Origin: Streptomyces pactum
GTDB lineage: Bacteria; Actinomycetota; Actinomycetes; Streptomycetales; Streptomycetaceae
Direction: 5' to 3'
Assembly (NCBI RefSeq): GCF_002005225.1
Contig: NZ_CP019724.1
Span: forward strand, 7,041,001-7,105,000
DNA: 64,000 bases
The number at the start of each line of letters is the position of its first letter. Position 1 is the stretch's first letter. The notes beneath the pieces are model-generated. The model was not told the origin of the DNA and made no database searches. It worked only from the letters and a program-made list of their open reading frames with translations. Made by a program: the position numbers and the translations under genes. Of the stretch, positions 45,516-55,445 are shown piece by piece.

Positions 45516-48482
45516 ATGCGCTTTCGCGGGAAGTCGATCCGCCGGAAGATCGTGGCGCTGCTTCTCGTGCCGCTGGTCTCCCTGACCGCGATCTGGGCCT
45601 TCGCCACGGTCCTCACGGGACGCGAGGCGGGCCGGCTGTTCAGCGTCTCGACCGTGGTCGAGGAGATCGGCTACCCGGTCGAGGACACCGTCCGCGTGCT
45701 CCAGCAGGAGCGCCGCCAGACCCTCGTCCACCTCGCCGACCCGCGCGCCTCCGACGGGCTCGCCGCACTGGAGCGCAGCCGCACCGCCACCGACGAGGCC
45801 CTCGCCGAGATCCGCCGCAACGCCGCGGACGCCGACGTACGCGACGCGCTGGACCAGGCCGAGGAAGAGCGGCTCACCGCCGTACTGGACGCCTTCGACG
45901 GCATCGGCTCGCTGCGCCGCAGCGTCGAGGACGGCACCGTCGACCGCGCGCAGGCGCTCGGCCTCTACAACCGCCTGGTCGACCCCTGCCACGAACTGCT
46001 CGCCAACCTCCACGTGGTCGACGACGTGAGCCTGGACAAGCAGTACCGCGCCCTCGTCAACGTCTCCCGCGCCCGCGAACTGCTCTCCCGCGAGGACGCC
46101 CTCCTCGGCTCCGCCCTGGTCACCGGCCGGCTCACCCGCGGCGAGATACGGGACGTCTCCGACCTCGTGGCCCAGCGCACCATGATGTACGACATCAACC
46201 TCCCGCTGTTGCCCGCCGCCGAACGCGGGCGCTACCAGCGCTTCTGGAAGAACGCCGCCAGCGCCCCCCTGCGGGTCGCCGAGGAGGCGGCCGTCGCCGG
46301 CGAGGCCGGCCCGCCCCGCGGCGTCACCGCCAAGAGCTGGGACACCGCCGCCGGAAGCGTGCTCGACGAACTCGGTGCCCTGGACGACGACGCCGCCGAC
46401 CGCTACCAGGACCGCGTCGACCCGGTCGCGACGAACACCATCGCCAAGGTGGTGGTCGCCGGTGCCCTGGGCCTGATCGCGCTGCTGTTCTCCCTCTTCC
46501 TGTCCGTACGCGTCGGCCGCTCCCTCATCCGCGACCTCAAACAGCTACGCCTGGAGGCCCACGAGGCGTCCGGTGTCCGCCTGCCCAGCGTGATGCGCCG
46601 CCTGTCGGCGGGCGAACAGGTGGACGTGGAGACCGAGGTGCCGCGCCTGGAGTACGACAAGAACGAGATGGGCGAGGTCGGCCAGGCCCTCAACACCCTG
46701 CAGCGCGCCGCCGTGGAAGCCGCCGTCAAGCAGGCCGAACTCCGGGCCGGCGTCTCCGAGGTGTTCGTCAACCTCGCCCGCCGCAGCCAGGTGCTGCTGC
46801 ACAAGCAGCTCACCCTGCTCGACACCATGGAGCGCCGTACCGAGGACACCGAGGAACTGGCCGACCTGTTCCGCCTCGACCACCTGACCACCCGTATGCG
46901 CCGGCACGCCGAGGGCCTGGTCATCCTCTCCGGCGCCGCACCGTCCAGGCAGTGGCGCAAGCCGGTCCAGCTCATGGACGTGGTGCGTGCCGCCGTCGCC
47001 GAGGTCGAGGACTACGAGCGCATCGAGGTCCGCCGGCTGCCCCGCGTCGCCGTCACCGGACCGGCCGTCGCCGACCTCACCCACCTCGTGGCCGAACTCC
47101 TGGAGAACGCGACGGTGTTCTCGCCGCCGCACACCGCCGTGCAGGTCCTCGGCGAGCGCGTCGCCAACGGCTTCACCCTGGAGATTCACGACCGCGGCCT
47201 CGGCATGGCGGCCGACGCCCTCCTCGACGCCAACCTCCGGCTCGCCGAGACCCCCGAGTTCGAGCTGTCCGACACCGACCGGCTCGGCCTCTTCGTCGTC
47301 AGCCGGCTCGCCCAGCGGCAGAACGTCCGGGTGTCCCTCCAGCCTTCCCCCTACGGCGGCACCACCGCGGTCGTCTTCGTCCCGGACGCGCTGCTCACGG
47401 ACGACGCCCCGGACACCAACGGCGTCGGCTTCCGCCTCGACCGTCCCCAGCACGTCAAGGAGAAGGAGCGGGAGGAGAGCCGCCGTTCCGCTCTCACCCA
47501 TGTGCCGGCACGGATGCCGGGCCGCCCGGCACCGCTGCTGGACGGGCCGGTCGAACTCGAGGCGCCGGTCGACCTGGACGCCCTCGACGACCTGCCGGGT
47601 GGCCTCGGCGACGAGGAAGGCGAACGGAGCGGCCTGTTCCGCCCGCGCCGCTCCCTCGTGGCCGCTGACGACGACCAGGAGGTCCGTCGCGCCGAACGGC
47701 GGCGTCAGGAGTCCGGCCGCCAGGGGGAGTCGCTCCAGGGCGAGGACCACCAGGCGGACCCGCCGGTCGCGCTGCCTCTGCGTCGGACCCCCAAGCTGGT
47801 CAGTTCACACGGGCGTCCGGTCCCGGAACGGGGCGCCCGGAACACCGCGGACGAGGAGCCTTCGGCCGCCGACCGCACGGGGGGCGGGACGGACGCGCAG
47901 TCACGGTCCGCCGAGCCGCCCGCACTGCCCAGCCGACGTCGACGCGAGGAACGAGTCGACGCCGGTGCCGACAGCCGTGGCGACGCCCGCGCCGAGCACC
48001 GTGCCGAGGGCCGCGCTCAGGGCCCTGCCGGGGGCCGTACCACCGGCCGCGCGGAGGGCCGCCGTGCCGACGGTGGTGACGGAGACCGCGCGGAGCCCGA
48101 AGCACTGCCGTCGCTCCCCGCCCGCCGCCGCGGCGCGTCCCCCAACCGCGGGAACGGCACCTCCGGCAACGGCACGGACCGCGGGCGGGACGCCGGCCAC
48201 ACCCCCGGGCCCGCCCCGGACACCTCCGAACCCGGCACGGGCGCGCTGCCCCGGCGCGTACGACAGGCCAACCTGGCCCCCCAGCTCAGGCAGAGCCCCG
48301 AACCACCCGCCGAGGACCGCTCCGACCCCGCCGACCGAGACGCCGAGGAAGTACGCAGCCGGATGGCGTCGCTCCAGCGCGGCTGGCAGCGCGGCCGCAA
48401 GGAGAACGCCGCAGGCGACGGCGTCCCCGGCGATACAGCTCCACAAGCACCACGAGGAACGACTAAGGGGGACGGTCGATGA
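45516..48482 (+). CDS. cvnA: Conservon sensor histidine kinase-like protein CvnA
   Basis: A 988-residue membrane sensor. A first span (IVALLLVPLVSLTAIWAFATVLTG) and a second near residue ~315 (VVVAGALGLIALLFSLFLSV) flank an extracellular nitrate-sensor-like helical domain. A HAMP-like linker, a helical segment (RAGVSEVFVNLARRSQVLLHKQLTLLD) and a GHKL ATPase follow, with HLVAELLENATVFSPPHTAV and EIHDRGLGM. The C-terminal ~330 residues are Arg/Pro/Glu-rich and disordered. CvnA proteins assemble with CvnB-D at the membrane in a GTPase-based signalling complex. ATG at 45516 follows GGGGGAGG. It is the first gene of cvnABCD, coupled to cvnB by ATGA. Confidence 0.9.
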   Translation: MRFRGKSIRRKIVALLLVPLVSLTAIWAFATVLTGREAGRLFSVSTVVEEIGYPVEDTVRVLQQERRQTLVHLADPRASDGLAALERSRTATDEALAEIRRNAADADVRDALDQAEEERLTAVLDAFDGIGSLRRSVEDGTVDRAQALGLYNRLVDPCHELLANLHVVDDVSLDKQYRALVNVSRARELLSREDALLGSALVTGRLTRGEIRDVSDLVAQRTMMYDINLPLLPAAERGRYQRFWKNAASAPLRVAEEAAVAGEAGPPRGVTAKSWDTAAGSVLDELGALDDDAADRYQDRVDPVATNTIAKVVVAGALGLIALLFSLFLSVRVGRSLIRDLKQLRLEAHEASGVRLPSVMRRLSAGEQVDVETEVPRLEYDKNEMGEVGQALNTLQRAAVEAAVKQAELRAGVSEVFVNLARRSQVLLHKQLTLLDTMERRTEDTEELADLFRLDHLTTRMRRHAEGLVILSGAAPSRQWRKPVQLMDVVRAAVAEVEDYERIEVRRLPRVAVTGPAVADLTHLVAELLENATVFSPPHTAVQVLGERVANGFTLEIHDRGLGMAADALLDANLRLAETPEFELSDTDRLGLFVVSRLAQRQNVRVSLQPSPYGGTTAVVFVPDALLTDDAPDTNGVGFRLDRPQHVKEKEREESRRSALTHVPARMPGRPAPLLDGPVELEAPVDLDALDDLPGGLGDEEGERSGLFRPRRSLVAADDDQEVRRAERRRQESGRQGESLQGEDHQADPPVALPLRRTPKLVSSHGRPVPERGARNTADEEPSAADRTGGGTDAQSRSAEPPALPSRRRREERVDAGADSRGDARAEHRAEGRAQGPAGGRTTGRAEGRRADGGDGDRAEPEALPSLPARRRGASPNRGNGTSGNGTDRGRDAGHTPGPAPDTSEPGTGALPRRVRQANLAPQLRQSPEPPAEDRSDPADRDAEEVRSRMASLQRGWQRGRKENAAGDGVPGDTAPQAPRGTTKGDGR

Positions 48483-48913
48483 CCGCACCGAAGACGACCG
48501 GCCACACCGCGACCAGGTCCGGGGAGCTCAACTGGCTCCTCGACGACCTGGTGGACCGTGTCGCGAGCATCCGCAAGGCGGTCGTCCTGTCCGGCGACGG
48601 CCTGGCGACCGGGTCATCCAAGGACCTGACCAGGGAGGACAGCGAACACCTGGCCGCCGTGGCATCCGGTTTCCACAGCCTCGCCAAGGGCGTGGGCCGT
48701 CACTTCGAGGCGGGCAGCGTCCGGCAGACCGTCGTCGAACTCGACGACGCCTTCCTGTTCGTCACGGCCGCCGGAGACGGCAGTTGCCTGGCCGTACTGT
48801 CGGACGCCGACTCCGACGTCGGCCAGGTCGCCTACGAGATGACCCTCCTCGTCAAGCGGGTCGGCGTGCACCTGGGCACCGCCCCGCGCACCGATCTGCC
48901 TTCGGGTGGGTAA
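48479..48913 (+). CDS. cvnB: Roadblock/LC7 protein CvnB
   Basis: A 144-residue roadblock/LC7-domain protein of a conservon. The domain runs LNWLLDDLVDRVASIRKAVVLSGDGL, then EHLAAVASGFHSLAKGVG and VVELDDAFLFVTAAGDGSCLAVL, ending with DVGQVAYEMTLLVKRVGVHLG. Roadblock proteins bind small GTPases, here CvnD. The start overlaps the cvnA stop (ATGA). Confidence 0.95.
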   Translation: MTAPKTTGHTATRSGELNWLLDDLVDRVASIRKAVVLSGDGLATGSSKDLTREDSEHLAAVASGFHSLAKGVGRHFEAGSVRQTVVELDDAFLFVTAAGDGSCLAVLSDADSDVGQVAYEMTLLVKRVGVHLGTAPRTDLPSGG

Positions 48914-48923
48914 GCGGGATGAC

Positions 48924-49319
48924 ATGAGCGCAGACGGTCAGGGAAGAAACCACTGGTTCGACGACGAGGCCGGCCCCGTCGTCCGTCCGTACGCCATGAC
49001 GCGCGGCCGCACCACCAGCGCGGCCCAGCACCGCCTCGACCTGATCGCGGTGGTCGTCACGGAACCCCACGCGGACGATCCGGAGGCGGACGTCACGCTC
49101 GGCCCGGAGCACGTGGACATCGTCGAACTCTGCCGGGACACCCCCCAGTCGGTCGCCGAACTCGCCGCCGAGCTCGACCTGCCCATCGGGGTCGTGCGGG
49201 TCCTGGTAGGAGACCTGGTGGACGTCGAACTCGTCCACGTGAACCGGCCCGTCCCCCCGGCCGAACTGCCGGACGAGAACATATTGCGCGACGTGATCAG
49301 CGGACTGAGGGCACTGTGA
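48924..49319 (+). CDS. cvnC: DUF742 protein CvnC
   Basis: A 131-residue DUF742 protein. It has the winged-helix-like VDIVELCRDTPQSVAELAAELDLPIGVVRVLVGDLVDVELVHV and the N-terminal DEAGPVVRPYAMTRGRT typical of conservon third genes. ATG at 48924 is used; a GTG at 48906 overlapping the cvnB stop is possible. It is followed by a 106-base gap containing a tandem repeat before cvnD. Confidence 0.93.
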   Translation: MSADGQGRNHWFDDEAGPVVRPYAMTRGRTTSAAQHRLDLIAVVVTEPHADDPEADVTLGPEHVDIVELCRDTPQSVAELAAELDLPIGVVRVLVGDLVDVELVHVNRPVPPAELPDENILRDVISGLRAL

Positions 49320-49342
49320 ACCGGCCTCCGGGCATGACAAGC

Positions 49343-49408
49343 GGCACGAGAAGCAGCGTGGCAAGTGGCACGAGAAGCAGCGTGGCAAGTGGCACGGCAA
49401 GTGGCACG
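49343..49408 (+). repeat. 24-base tandem repeat between cvnC and cvnD
   Basis: Two perfect copies of a 24-base unit (GGCACGAGAAGCAGCGTGGC plus AAGT) at 49343-49366 and 49367-49390 are followed by shortened GGCACGGCAAGT and GGCACG copies. They separate cvnC from the cvnD ribosome site. Confidence 0.9.
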
Positions 49409-49425
49409 TTAAGGAGAAGAGATCG

Positions 49426-50031
49426 ATGATCTTCGGGCGTTCTCAGCGCGGCAAGCCGCCGGTCGAGCCCGTCACGCTAAAGATCCTGGTGGCCGGCGGC
49501 TTCGGCGTCGGCAAGACCACCCTCGTCGGCGCGGTGAGCGAGATCAGACCGCTGCGTACCGAGGAACTGCTCACCGAGGCCGGGCGGCCGGTCGACGACC
49601 TCAGCGGTGTGGAGGGCAAGCACACCACCACGGTGGCCATGGACTTCGGGCGGATCACACTGCGCGAGGACCTGGTGCTGTACCTTTTCGGCACCCCCGG
49701 CCAGGAGCGGTTCTGGTTCATGTGGGACGAACTCTCCGAGGGCGCGCTCGGAGCCGTCGTCCTGGCCGACACCCGCCGCCTGGAGGACTGCTTCGCCGCC
49801 GTCGACTACTTCGAGCGCCGCTCCATACCGTTCCTGGTCGGCGTCAACTGCTTCGAGGGATCGGCCCGCTACCCCGCGGACACCGTCCGCCAGGCCCTCG
49901 ACCTCGACGCCGAGGTGCCCCTGGTGGTGTGCGACGCCCGTGACCGGGAGTCGGTCAAGGAGGTACTCATCGGCGTGGTCCAGCACGCCATGGCCCAGGC
50001 GGCGGACCGCCGCAAGGCCGTCACCACCTGA
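49426..50031 (+). CDS. cvnD: Conservon small GTPase CvnD
   Basis: A 201-residue Ras-like GTPase of the MglA/CvnD type. The P-loop is LVAGGFGVGKTTLVGAVSE; TTTVAMDFGRI is the switch region, followed by LFGTPGQERFWFMWDELSEGALGAVVLADTRR and the base-recognition region VNCFEG. It acts with CvnA-C at the membrane as a signalling switch. ATG at 49426 follows AAGGAG. No P450 (cvnE) gene follows; the next gene is convergent glpK. Confidence 0.95.
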   Translation: MIFGRSQRGKPPVEPVTLKILVAGGFGVGKTTLVGAVSEIRPLRTEELLTEAGRPVDDLSGVEGKHTTTVAMDFGRITLREDLVLYLFGTPGQERFWFMWDELSEGALGAVVLADTRRLEDCFAAVDYFERRSIPFLVGVNCFEGSARYPADTVRQALDLDAEVPLVVCDARDRESVKEVLIGVVQHAMAQAADRRKAVTT

Positions 50032-50032
50032 C

Positions 50033-50078
50033 GGCTCGGGGCACGGAAGCGACACCCGCGCGCGCGTGCCCCCGAGCC
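50033..50078. terminator. Bidirectional hairpin cvnD / glpK
   Basis: GGCTCGGGGCACG (50033-50045) pairs with CGTGCCCCCGAGCC (50065-50078) with one bulged base. It sits between the convergent stops of cvnD and glpK. Confidence 0.7.
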
Positions 50079-50088
50079 TGCCCGGCGC

Positions 50089-51615
50089 CTATCCGTCGCC
50101 GTCGCCGTCCTCCATCCAGCCGAAGCTCTTCTCCACCGCCTTGCGCCAGTTGCGGTACTCACGGTCCCGTACCGACGCCTCCATGGCGGGCGCCCACTCG
50201 ACGTCCCGCTGCCAGTGCGTCTTGAGTTCGTCGAGGCCCTGCCACACGCCGGTGGCCAGTCCGGCCGCGTACGCCGCACCCAGGCAGGTCGTCTCGGAGA
50301 CCCGGGGCCGGATCACCGGTACGCCCAGCACGTCCGCCTGGTGCTGCATCAGCAGATCGTTCTTGGTCATGCCGCCGTCGACCTTCAGGGTCGTGATGCG
50401 CACCCCGGAGTCCTGGTACATGGCGTCCACGACCTCACGCGTCTGCCAGCTCGTCGCCTCCAGCACCGCGCGCGCGAGATGAGCTCTGGTGACGTATCGG
50501 GTGAGCCCGGTGACGACACCCCGCGCGTCCGACCGCCAGTACGGCGCGAACAGCCCGGAGAAGGCGGGCACGATGTACGCGCCCCCGTTGTCCGCCACGC
50601 TCGCCGCCAACGGCTCGATCTCCTCGGCGCTGCGGATGATGCCGAGCTGGTCGCGGAGCCACTGCACCAGCGCCCCCGTGATGGCGATCGACCCCTCCAG
50701 GCAATAGACGGGCGCCTCGTCACCGATCTTGTAACCCATGGTGGTCAGCAGCCCGCTCTTCGACGGTACCGGCCGCTCGCCGGTGTTGAGCAGCAGGAAA
50801 CTGCCCGTGCCGTACGTGTTCTTCGCCGTGCCCACGTCGTAGCAGGCCTGTCCGAACACGGCCGCCTGCTGGTCACCCAGGGCGGAGGCCACCGGCACCC
50901 CGGCGAGCTGGCCGACGGCGGTGCCGTACACCTCGGCGGAGGACCTGATCTCGGGGAGCACGGCCTCGGGGATGTTCATCGCCGACAGGACCGACGGGGC
51001 CCACTGAAGGGACCGGAGGTCCATCAGCATGGTGCGCCCGGCGTTGGTCACGTCGGTGACGTGCCGCCCGCCGTCGGTGCCGCCGGTGAGATTCCAGATC
51101 AGCCAGGAGTCGATGGTGCCGAACGCGATCTCACCACGCTCGGCGCGGGCCCTGAGACCGGGCACGTTGTCGAGCAGCCAGGCCACCTTGGGCCCGGAGA
51201 AGTAGCTGGCCAGCGGCAGTCCGGTCTGCTCGCGGAAACGGTCCTGCCCGTCCGCGCCGCCCAACTGGCGGCACAGCGCGGAGGTACGGGTGTCCTGCCA
51301 CACGATGGCGTTGTGCACCGGCTTGCCGGTCGCCCGGTCCCACAGGACCGTCGTCTCGCGCTGGTTGGTGATGCCCAGTGCGCTGAGCCGGTCGGCGCGC
51401 AGCCCGGCCCTGGCGAGCGCCCCGGCGACCACGGCCTGCACCTTGGACCAGATCTCGGTGGCGTCGTGTTCCACCCAGCCGGGCTTGGGAAAGATCTGAC
51501 GGTGCTCGCGCTGGTCGACGGCGACGACAGCGCCGTCCTGGTCGAAGATGATGCAGCGGCTCGAGGTGGTGCCCTGGTCGATTGCGGCGACGTACTTCGT
51601 GGAGTGGTCCGTCAT
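50089..51615 (-). CDS. glpK: Glycerol kinase
   Basis: A 508-residue FGGY kinase that phosphorylates glycerol to glycerol-3-phosphate. Diagnostic segments are [16 protein letters not shown] (ATP site), [30 protein letters not shown] (glycerol site), [14 protein letters not shown] and [15 protein letters not shown] at 51615 follows AGGAG. It lies downstream of the glycerol channel gene, with 112 bases between. No glpD or GylR-type regulator is adjacent, unlike the main Streptomyces gyl operon, so this may be a second copy. Confidence 0.96.
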   Translation of the reverse strand: MTDHSTKYVAAIDQGTTSSRCIIFDQDGAVVAVDQREHRQIFPKPGWVEHDATEIWSKVQAVVAGALARAGLRADRLSALGITNQRETTVLWDRATGKPVHNAIVWQDTRTSALCRQLGGADGQDRFREQTGLPLASYFSGPKVAWLLDNVPGLRARAERGEIAFGTIDSWLIWNLTGGTDGGRHVTDVTNAGRTMLMDLRSLQWAPSVLSAMNIPEAVLPEIRSSAEVYGTAVGQLAGVPVASALGDQQAAVFGQACYDVGTAKNTYGTGSFLLLNTGERPVPSKSGLLTTMGYKIGDEAPVYCLEGSIAITGALVQWLRDQLGIIRSAEEIEPLAASVADNGGAYIVPAFSGLFAPYWRSDARGVVTGLTRYVTRAHLARAVLEATSWQTREVVDAMYQDSGVRITTLKVDGGMTKNDLLMQHQADVLGVPVIRPRVSETTCLGAAYAAGLATGVWQGLDELKTHWQRDVEWAPAMEASVRDREYRNWRKAVEKSFGWMEDGDGDG

Positions 51616-51727
51616 GGCTACTCCTTGGGGCTGGGTTCAGAGGGCTGCGGGGACGACTGCGGAGACGGCTGAGAAGGGCGGCTGCGGAGACGGCTGTGGA
51701 GTCGACGGCTTGGGCGGGCCGGCTGTT

Positions 51728-52477
51728 TCAGAAGGCCACGTTGTAGATGAGCCCGGCGAGCGCTCCGCCGATCAGCGGGCCGACCACCGGGACCCAGGCG
51801 TAACCCCAGTCCGAGGTGCCCTTGTTCGGGATCGGCAGGAAGGTGTGCACGATGCGCGGGCCGAGGTCACGGGTGGGGTTGATCGCATAGCCGGTAGGCC
51901 CGCCGAGGGAGAGGCCGATACCGACGACGAGCAGCGACACGATCAGCACCAGCGTCCCCGACTCGCCGAGTCCCTCGGTCAGTCCGAAGGCGAGGATCGG
52001 CAGGACGAGCCCGACGGTCGCGATGATCTCGGTGACCAGGTTGGCGACCGGGTGCCGGATCTCCGGGATGGTCGAAAAGATCCCGAGTGTCGGGACCGGC
52101 TCGTCCGCCGTGCCCTCGGTGGTGCCGGTCTTGCGGACGTTCGCCTGGAACTGGGCGAAGTACGTGAGGTAGCACAGGACGGCACCGATCATCGCGCCGA
52201 CGAACTGCCCCAGCACATAGACCCAGACCTTGTCCCACTCGCCGGTGTCGACGGCGATCCCCAGGGTGACGGCGGGATTGAGATGCCCGCCGGAGAGCGG
52301 GGCAGCGGTGTACGCACCCGCCAGGACACCGAACCCCCAGCCGAACGCGATCACCACCCAGCCCGACGCCCGGGCCTTGCTGTACCTCAGAGTCACGGCG
52401 GCGCAGACCCCCGCGCCGAAGAGGATGAGGATCGCGGTACCGATGATCTCGCCGACGAAGATGTCTCCGTTGCTCAT
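51728..52477 (-). CDS. glpF: Glycerol uptake channel (aquaglyceroporin)
   Basis: A 249-residue MIP-family channel for glycerol entry. Six spans are visible. The first pore motif is [12 protein letters not shown]; the second is [12 protein letters not shown], with NPT in place of NPA but the glycerol-type Asp-Arg retained. ATG at 52477 has GGAG upstream. It is the first gene of the glpF-glpK pair; about 1.16 kb of gene-poor DNA precedes it and should contain its promoter. Confidence 0.94.
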   Translation of the reverse strand: MSNGDIFVGEIIGTAILILFGAGVCAAVTLRYSKARASGWVVIAFGWGFGVLAGAYTAAPLSGGHLNPAVTLGIAVDTGEWDKVWVYVLGQFVGAMIGAVLCYLTYFAQFQANVRKTGTTEGTADEPVPTLGIFSTIPEIRHPVANLVTEIIATVGLVLPILAFGLTEGLGESGTLVLIVSLLVVGIGLSLGGPTGYAINPTRDLGPRIVHTFLPIPNKGTSDWGYAWVPVVGPLIGGALAGLIYNVAF

Positions 52478-53634
52478 GGCGGCTCCTAGGCCCTGGCCCG
52501 GGACGATCGGTCCCGGTCCTCCCGTGCGGGGTGCGTCTCCCCCGGGCGACCTCCGCCGAGGGGGCGTGAGTGACGAGCGTGCCGTAGCAGCCGAACCGCC
52601 TGTGGGGGAGTGGGCCTCGAAGCACAGGAGAGCCCGCGCGACGCAGTACCGGAATACGCCGAGATGTACGGCGATGTCGACTGACACCGGAAGTGTTCAC
52701 CGGCACCAAGGGAGCGTCAAGGTGGCCGACCGCAACGGTTCCCGACCCGCCGGACAACCATCGGCCTTCACGGCACCGCCGAGGCCGTACGGTCACCGAC
52801 CGCTGCGGCACCGCCGACGCGGTTCAGCGACCGTCCTTCACGGCACCACTGGTGCGGGGACAGCCACGGACCGCTGCGGCACAGCGAGCACCGGCCGACG
52901 ACTGCTGCCGAGCGGCGTCCACGCGAACACGGTCCACGCGAACACGATCCACGCGAACGTGCACTATGCGCACCCGCACCACGCGCGCGTGCACCCGACG
53001 TATCCCCGCGCGACAGGTCTGCCCACCCCGGTCTTTGGCGTGTCGCACTCCGGCACTCTCCGGGGGACTCGCCGCCAGCGGCCATCGACGCCCGAACGTC
53101 GCGACACCCGACCGAGCGCACGGCTGCACCACGCGCGGGTGCCTCGTACCGCGTAGCCACTCGGAGGTTTCTCCCGGTGCGCGCCCGTCTGGACCCAGGC
53201 ACCTGCCCTCGGACGGCCACGCGCGCACGCGCCGGCCCCGTCCCGCACCGACGGGCCCCGCGCGGCACCGCCTCACCACGACGCGCGTCTACGCGGCGTC
53301 GTCCCGCACGCCAACCTGCCCCCTCGGAAGCCCTCTCTCCGCGCGACCCGGCGGGAGCCGAGCCCATCCGCGGACGACCCAGCGACCCAGCGACCGAGTG
53401 ACCTCTCGGCCCAGCGCCCACGCCGTCCCCACACCGCCCTGCCCTGTGCCGTCTCACCACCACGCGCGCGAGCCCAACGAGCCACGCCCTTACTGAGCGC
53501 CTGCCCGGCGCCGCTCATTCCACGTTGGACGCCCTTGTCCAGAAACGGACACCGGCCCGCCCGGCCCGCCCAGCCCGCCCGACGCGCCCGGCCCGCCCGA
53601 CGCGCCCACCGGCCTGGTCGACGACGGCCGCACG
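52478..53634. other. 1.16-kb gene-poor, repeat-rich region
   Basis: I see no supported gene here. Open frames on both strands are Arg/Thr/His/Pro-rich without good starts. Repeats are common: a 15-base triplet at 52918-52962, a duplicated pattern around CCTTCACGGCACC and ACCGCTGCGGCAC (52760-52890), and GCCCGCCCG arrays near 53557-53620. The end next to 52477 should hold the glpF promoter and leader. Confidence 0.55.
52918..52962 (+). repeat. 3 x 15-base tandem repeat
   Basis: Three units beginning TCCACGCGAAC at 52918, 52933 and 52948; the first two differ at the last base and the third in its last four bases. Confidence 0.85.
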
Positions 53635-55296
53635 TCAGCCATCGGCCCCGCCGAGGCGCCCACCGCGCCCCGCCGTCGCCGTCGCCGTCGTCCGGTCCGA
53701 GCCGCGCCGGACCTCGTGCCCCGGCGCCCCCGCCCGACCCAGCACCCAACTCGCCCCGCGCAGCGCCTTCGCGGCCTGCTTCAGAGGAGCCAGACAGGCC
53801 GCCGCCTGCCGGTGGTCCGCCACACTGCCCGGTGGACACAGGACCGTCGCCAGCGACAGCGTCACCGGCCGCCCGCCGGCCGACCACGGCACGTCCAGCA
53901 CGGAGGCGGCCAGCCCATCCAGCCCTTCCGGTTCGGTGAGCACCAGGAAGTCGTCACCCCCGATGTGGCCCACGCGCGTGGATCCCGCCGCCGTCTGCGA
54001 CAGGGCCCGCCCGACCGCCCGGATCAGCTCGTCGCCCGCCGCGAATCCGGCCCCGTCGTTGACCTGCTTGAAGTGATCCACGTCGAGCCAGCTCAGCGCG
54101 AACGCCCGCCCGTCCGCGATCCGCCGGTCCACCTCACCCGTGATCGCGTCCGAACCGGGCAGCCTGGTCAGCGGATTGAGCCCGGCCGCCTCCTCCACCC
54201 GGCTCTCGGCCAGCGCCCGCACAAGATCCGCGAGCCGTACGACGCCCACGCACCGCCCGTACGCGTCGACCACGGCCACGTCGTCCGACGTACGGCCCCG
54301 GCCGCCGACGGCCACCACGTCCAGCACCTCCCAGGCCGTCGCGTCGACGCCCACCGTCCGGGGCGGGTCGCTCAGCTTCGCGGCGGGCCGGTCGGCGTAC
54401 AGGGCGTGCCCGTAGCGCCCCGACATCGACAACAGGAAGCGGGAGCGGTGCACCGACCGCACGGGTACCCCGTTCCGGTCCACGAGCAGCACCCCGGAAA
54501 CGTCCGGCGACCCGGTGAGCAGTGCCCGCACCTGACCGGCGGACGCGGTCGCGGGCAGCAGGGCGGCCGGCCGCACGAACTGCCGTACCGACGGCCCCGA
54601 ACGCGGCGCGGGCACGACGCCGGGGGAGCCGGGCGGGACATACACGTCCGCCGCGGGCAGCCGCGCGGGTGGCGCGAACAACTCGCCCTGCGCCAACTGC
54701 GCCCCGGCCGCCCGCGCGGCAGCGCACTGCGACTCCGTCTCCACGCCCTCGACGGACAGCAGCGCCCCCAGCTCGTCGCACAGCACCCGCATCGCCCGCA
54801 CGGCCGCCGGCCGTGCCAGCAGCGACGCGTCGAGCTTCACCAGCTCCGGCGCCAGATCCGTCAGCAGCCGCAGCGGCGCGTCCCCGTCACCGACCCCGTC
54901 CGCACAGATCCGGAACCCCTGGCCGCGCAAGACGCTCGCCGCCTCCAGCAGCGCCTGCCGGGGCACATGCGTGTACGGCGGACAGACGTCGACCGTCACT
55001 TCCCACGGCAGCCGCCCCGCCTGACGTACGGCGTCGTGGAGTCCCTGGAGGCCGCCCAGGTCGGCGAGCGTGCCCGCGAACACGTTGACGTGCAGCGGCA
55101 GCAGCGTCTCCTTGCGCACCGCCGCGCGGAACGCCGCCACCGCCAGATGGCCGTCGATCTCGGGGTCGCGGCGCGCCTCGGCCAGGACATCGCCGGTCTC
55201 CGGGCGGGCGAGTATCTCCAGCGCCGCGACCCCGCCGGTCATCAGGTTGACCACCGGTTGGAAGGCGAAGCGGAGAGTATCCGTCCAGGAGCGCAC
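53635..55296 (-). CDS. EAL-CBS-GGDEF protein with degenerate c-di-GMP motifs
   Basis: A 553-residue soluble protein. The N-terminal EAL-type domain (FQPVVNLMTGGVAALEILAR) has EIL for EAL. It keeps VKLD and VEGVETESQ but lacks the DDFG metal motif (ADGVG instead). A CBS pair spans about residues 240-370, and the C-terminal GGDEF domain reads HIGGDDFLVL, with LSWLDVDHFKQVND before it. S. coelicolor SCO1397 has the same layout. It may bind rather than turn over c-di-GMP, with the CBS domains sensing nucleotides. GTG at 55296 has a weak ribosome site. The C-terminal ~30 residues are Gly/Arg-rich. It is divergent from the dipeptidase gene. Confidence 0.88.
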   Translation of the reverse strand: MRSWTDTLRFAFQPVVNLMTGGVAALEILARPETGDVLAEARRDPEIDGHLAVAAFRAAVRKETLLPLHVNVFAGTLADLGGLQGLHDAVRQAGRLPWEVTVDVCPPYTHVPRQALLEAASVLRGQGFRICADGVGDGDAPLRLLTDLAPELVKLDASLLARPAAVRAMRVLCDELGALLSVEGVETESQCAAARAAGAQLAQGELFAPPARLPAADVYVPPGSPGVVPAPRSGPSVRQFVRPAALLPATASAGQVRALLTGSPDVSGVLLVDRNGVPVRSVHRSRFLLSMSGRYGHALYADRPAAKLSDPPRTVGVDATAWEVLDVVAVGGRGRTSDDVAVVDAYGRCVGVVRLADLVRALAESRVEEAAGLNPLTRLPGSDAITGEVDRRIADGRAFALSWLDVDHFKQVNDGAGFAAGDELIRAVGRALSQTAAGSTRVGHIGGDDFLVLTEPEGLDGLAASVLDVPWSAGGRPVTLSLATVLCPPGSVADHRQAAACLAPLKQAAKALRGASWVLGRAGAPGHEVRRGSDRTTATATAGRGGRLGGADG

Positions 55297-55445
55297 GGGA
55301 GCAGAATGGCGCCGCGCGCACCCACCCGGGCCCAGTTCACGCGACGTTCACGCAGGATTCCGACGCGCTCCCGAAGCGCACGGACGGCGAGTCGTCGGCC
55401 CGCCCACTTCCCCCGCGGAGCCCACTCCTGATAGATGCAGGGAAC

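Noticed and set aside
52693..53496. Plus-strand frame rich in Arg/Thr/Pro in the glpF upstream gap
   Set aside because: Composition follows local repeats (TRTRSTRTRST-like), with no start signal or domain.
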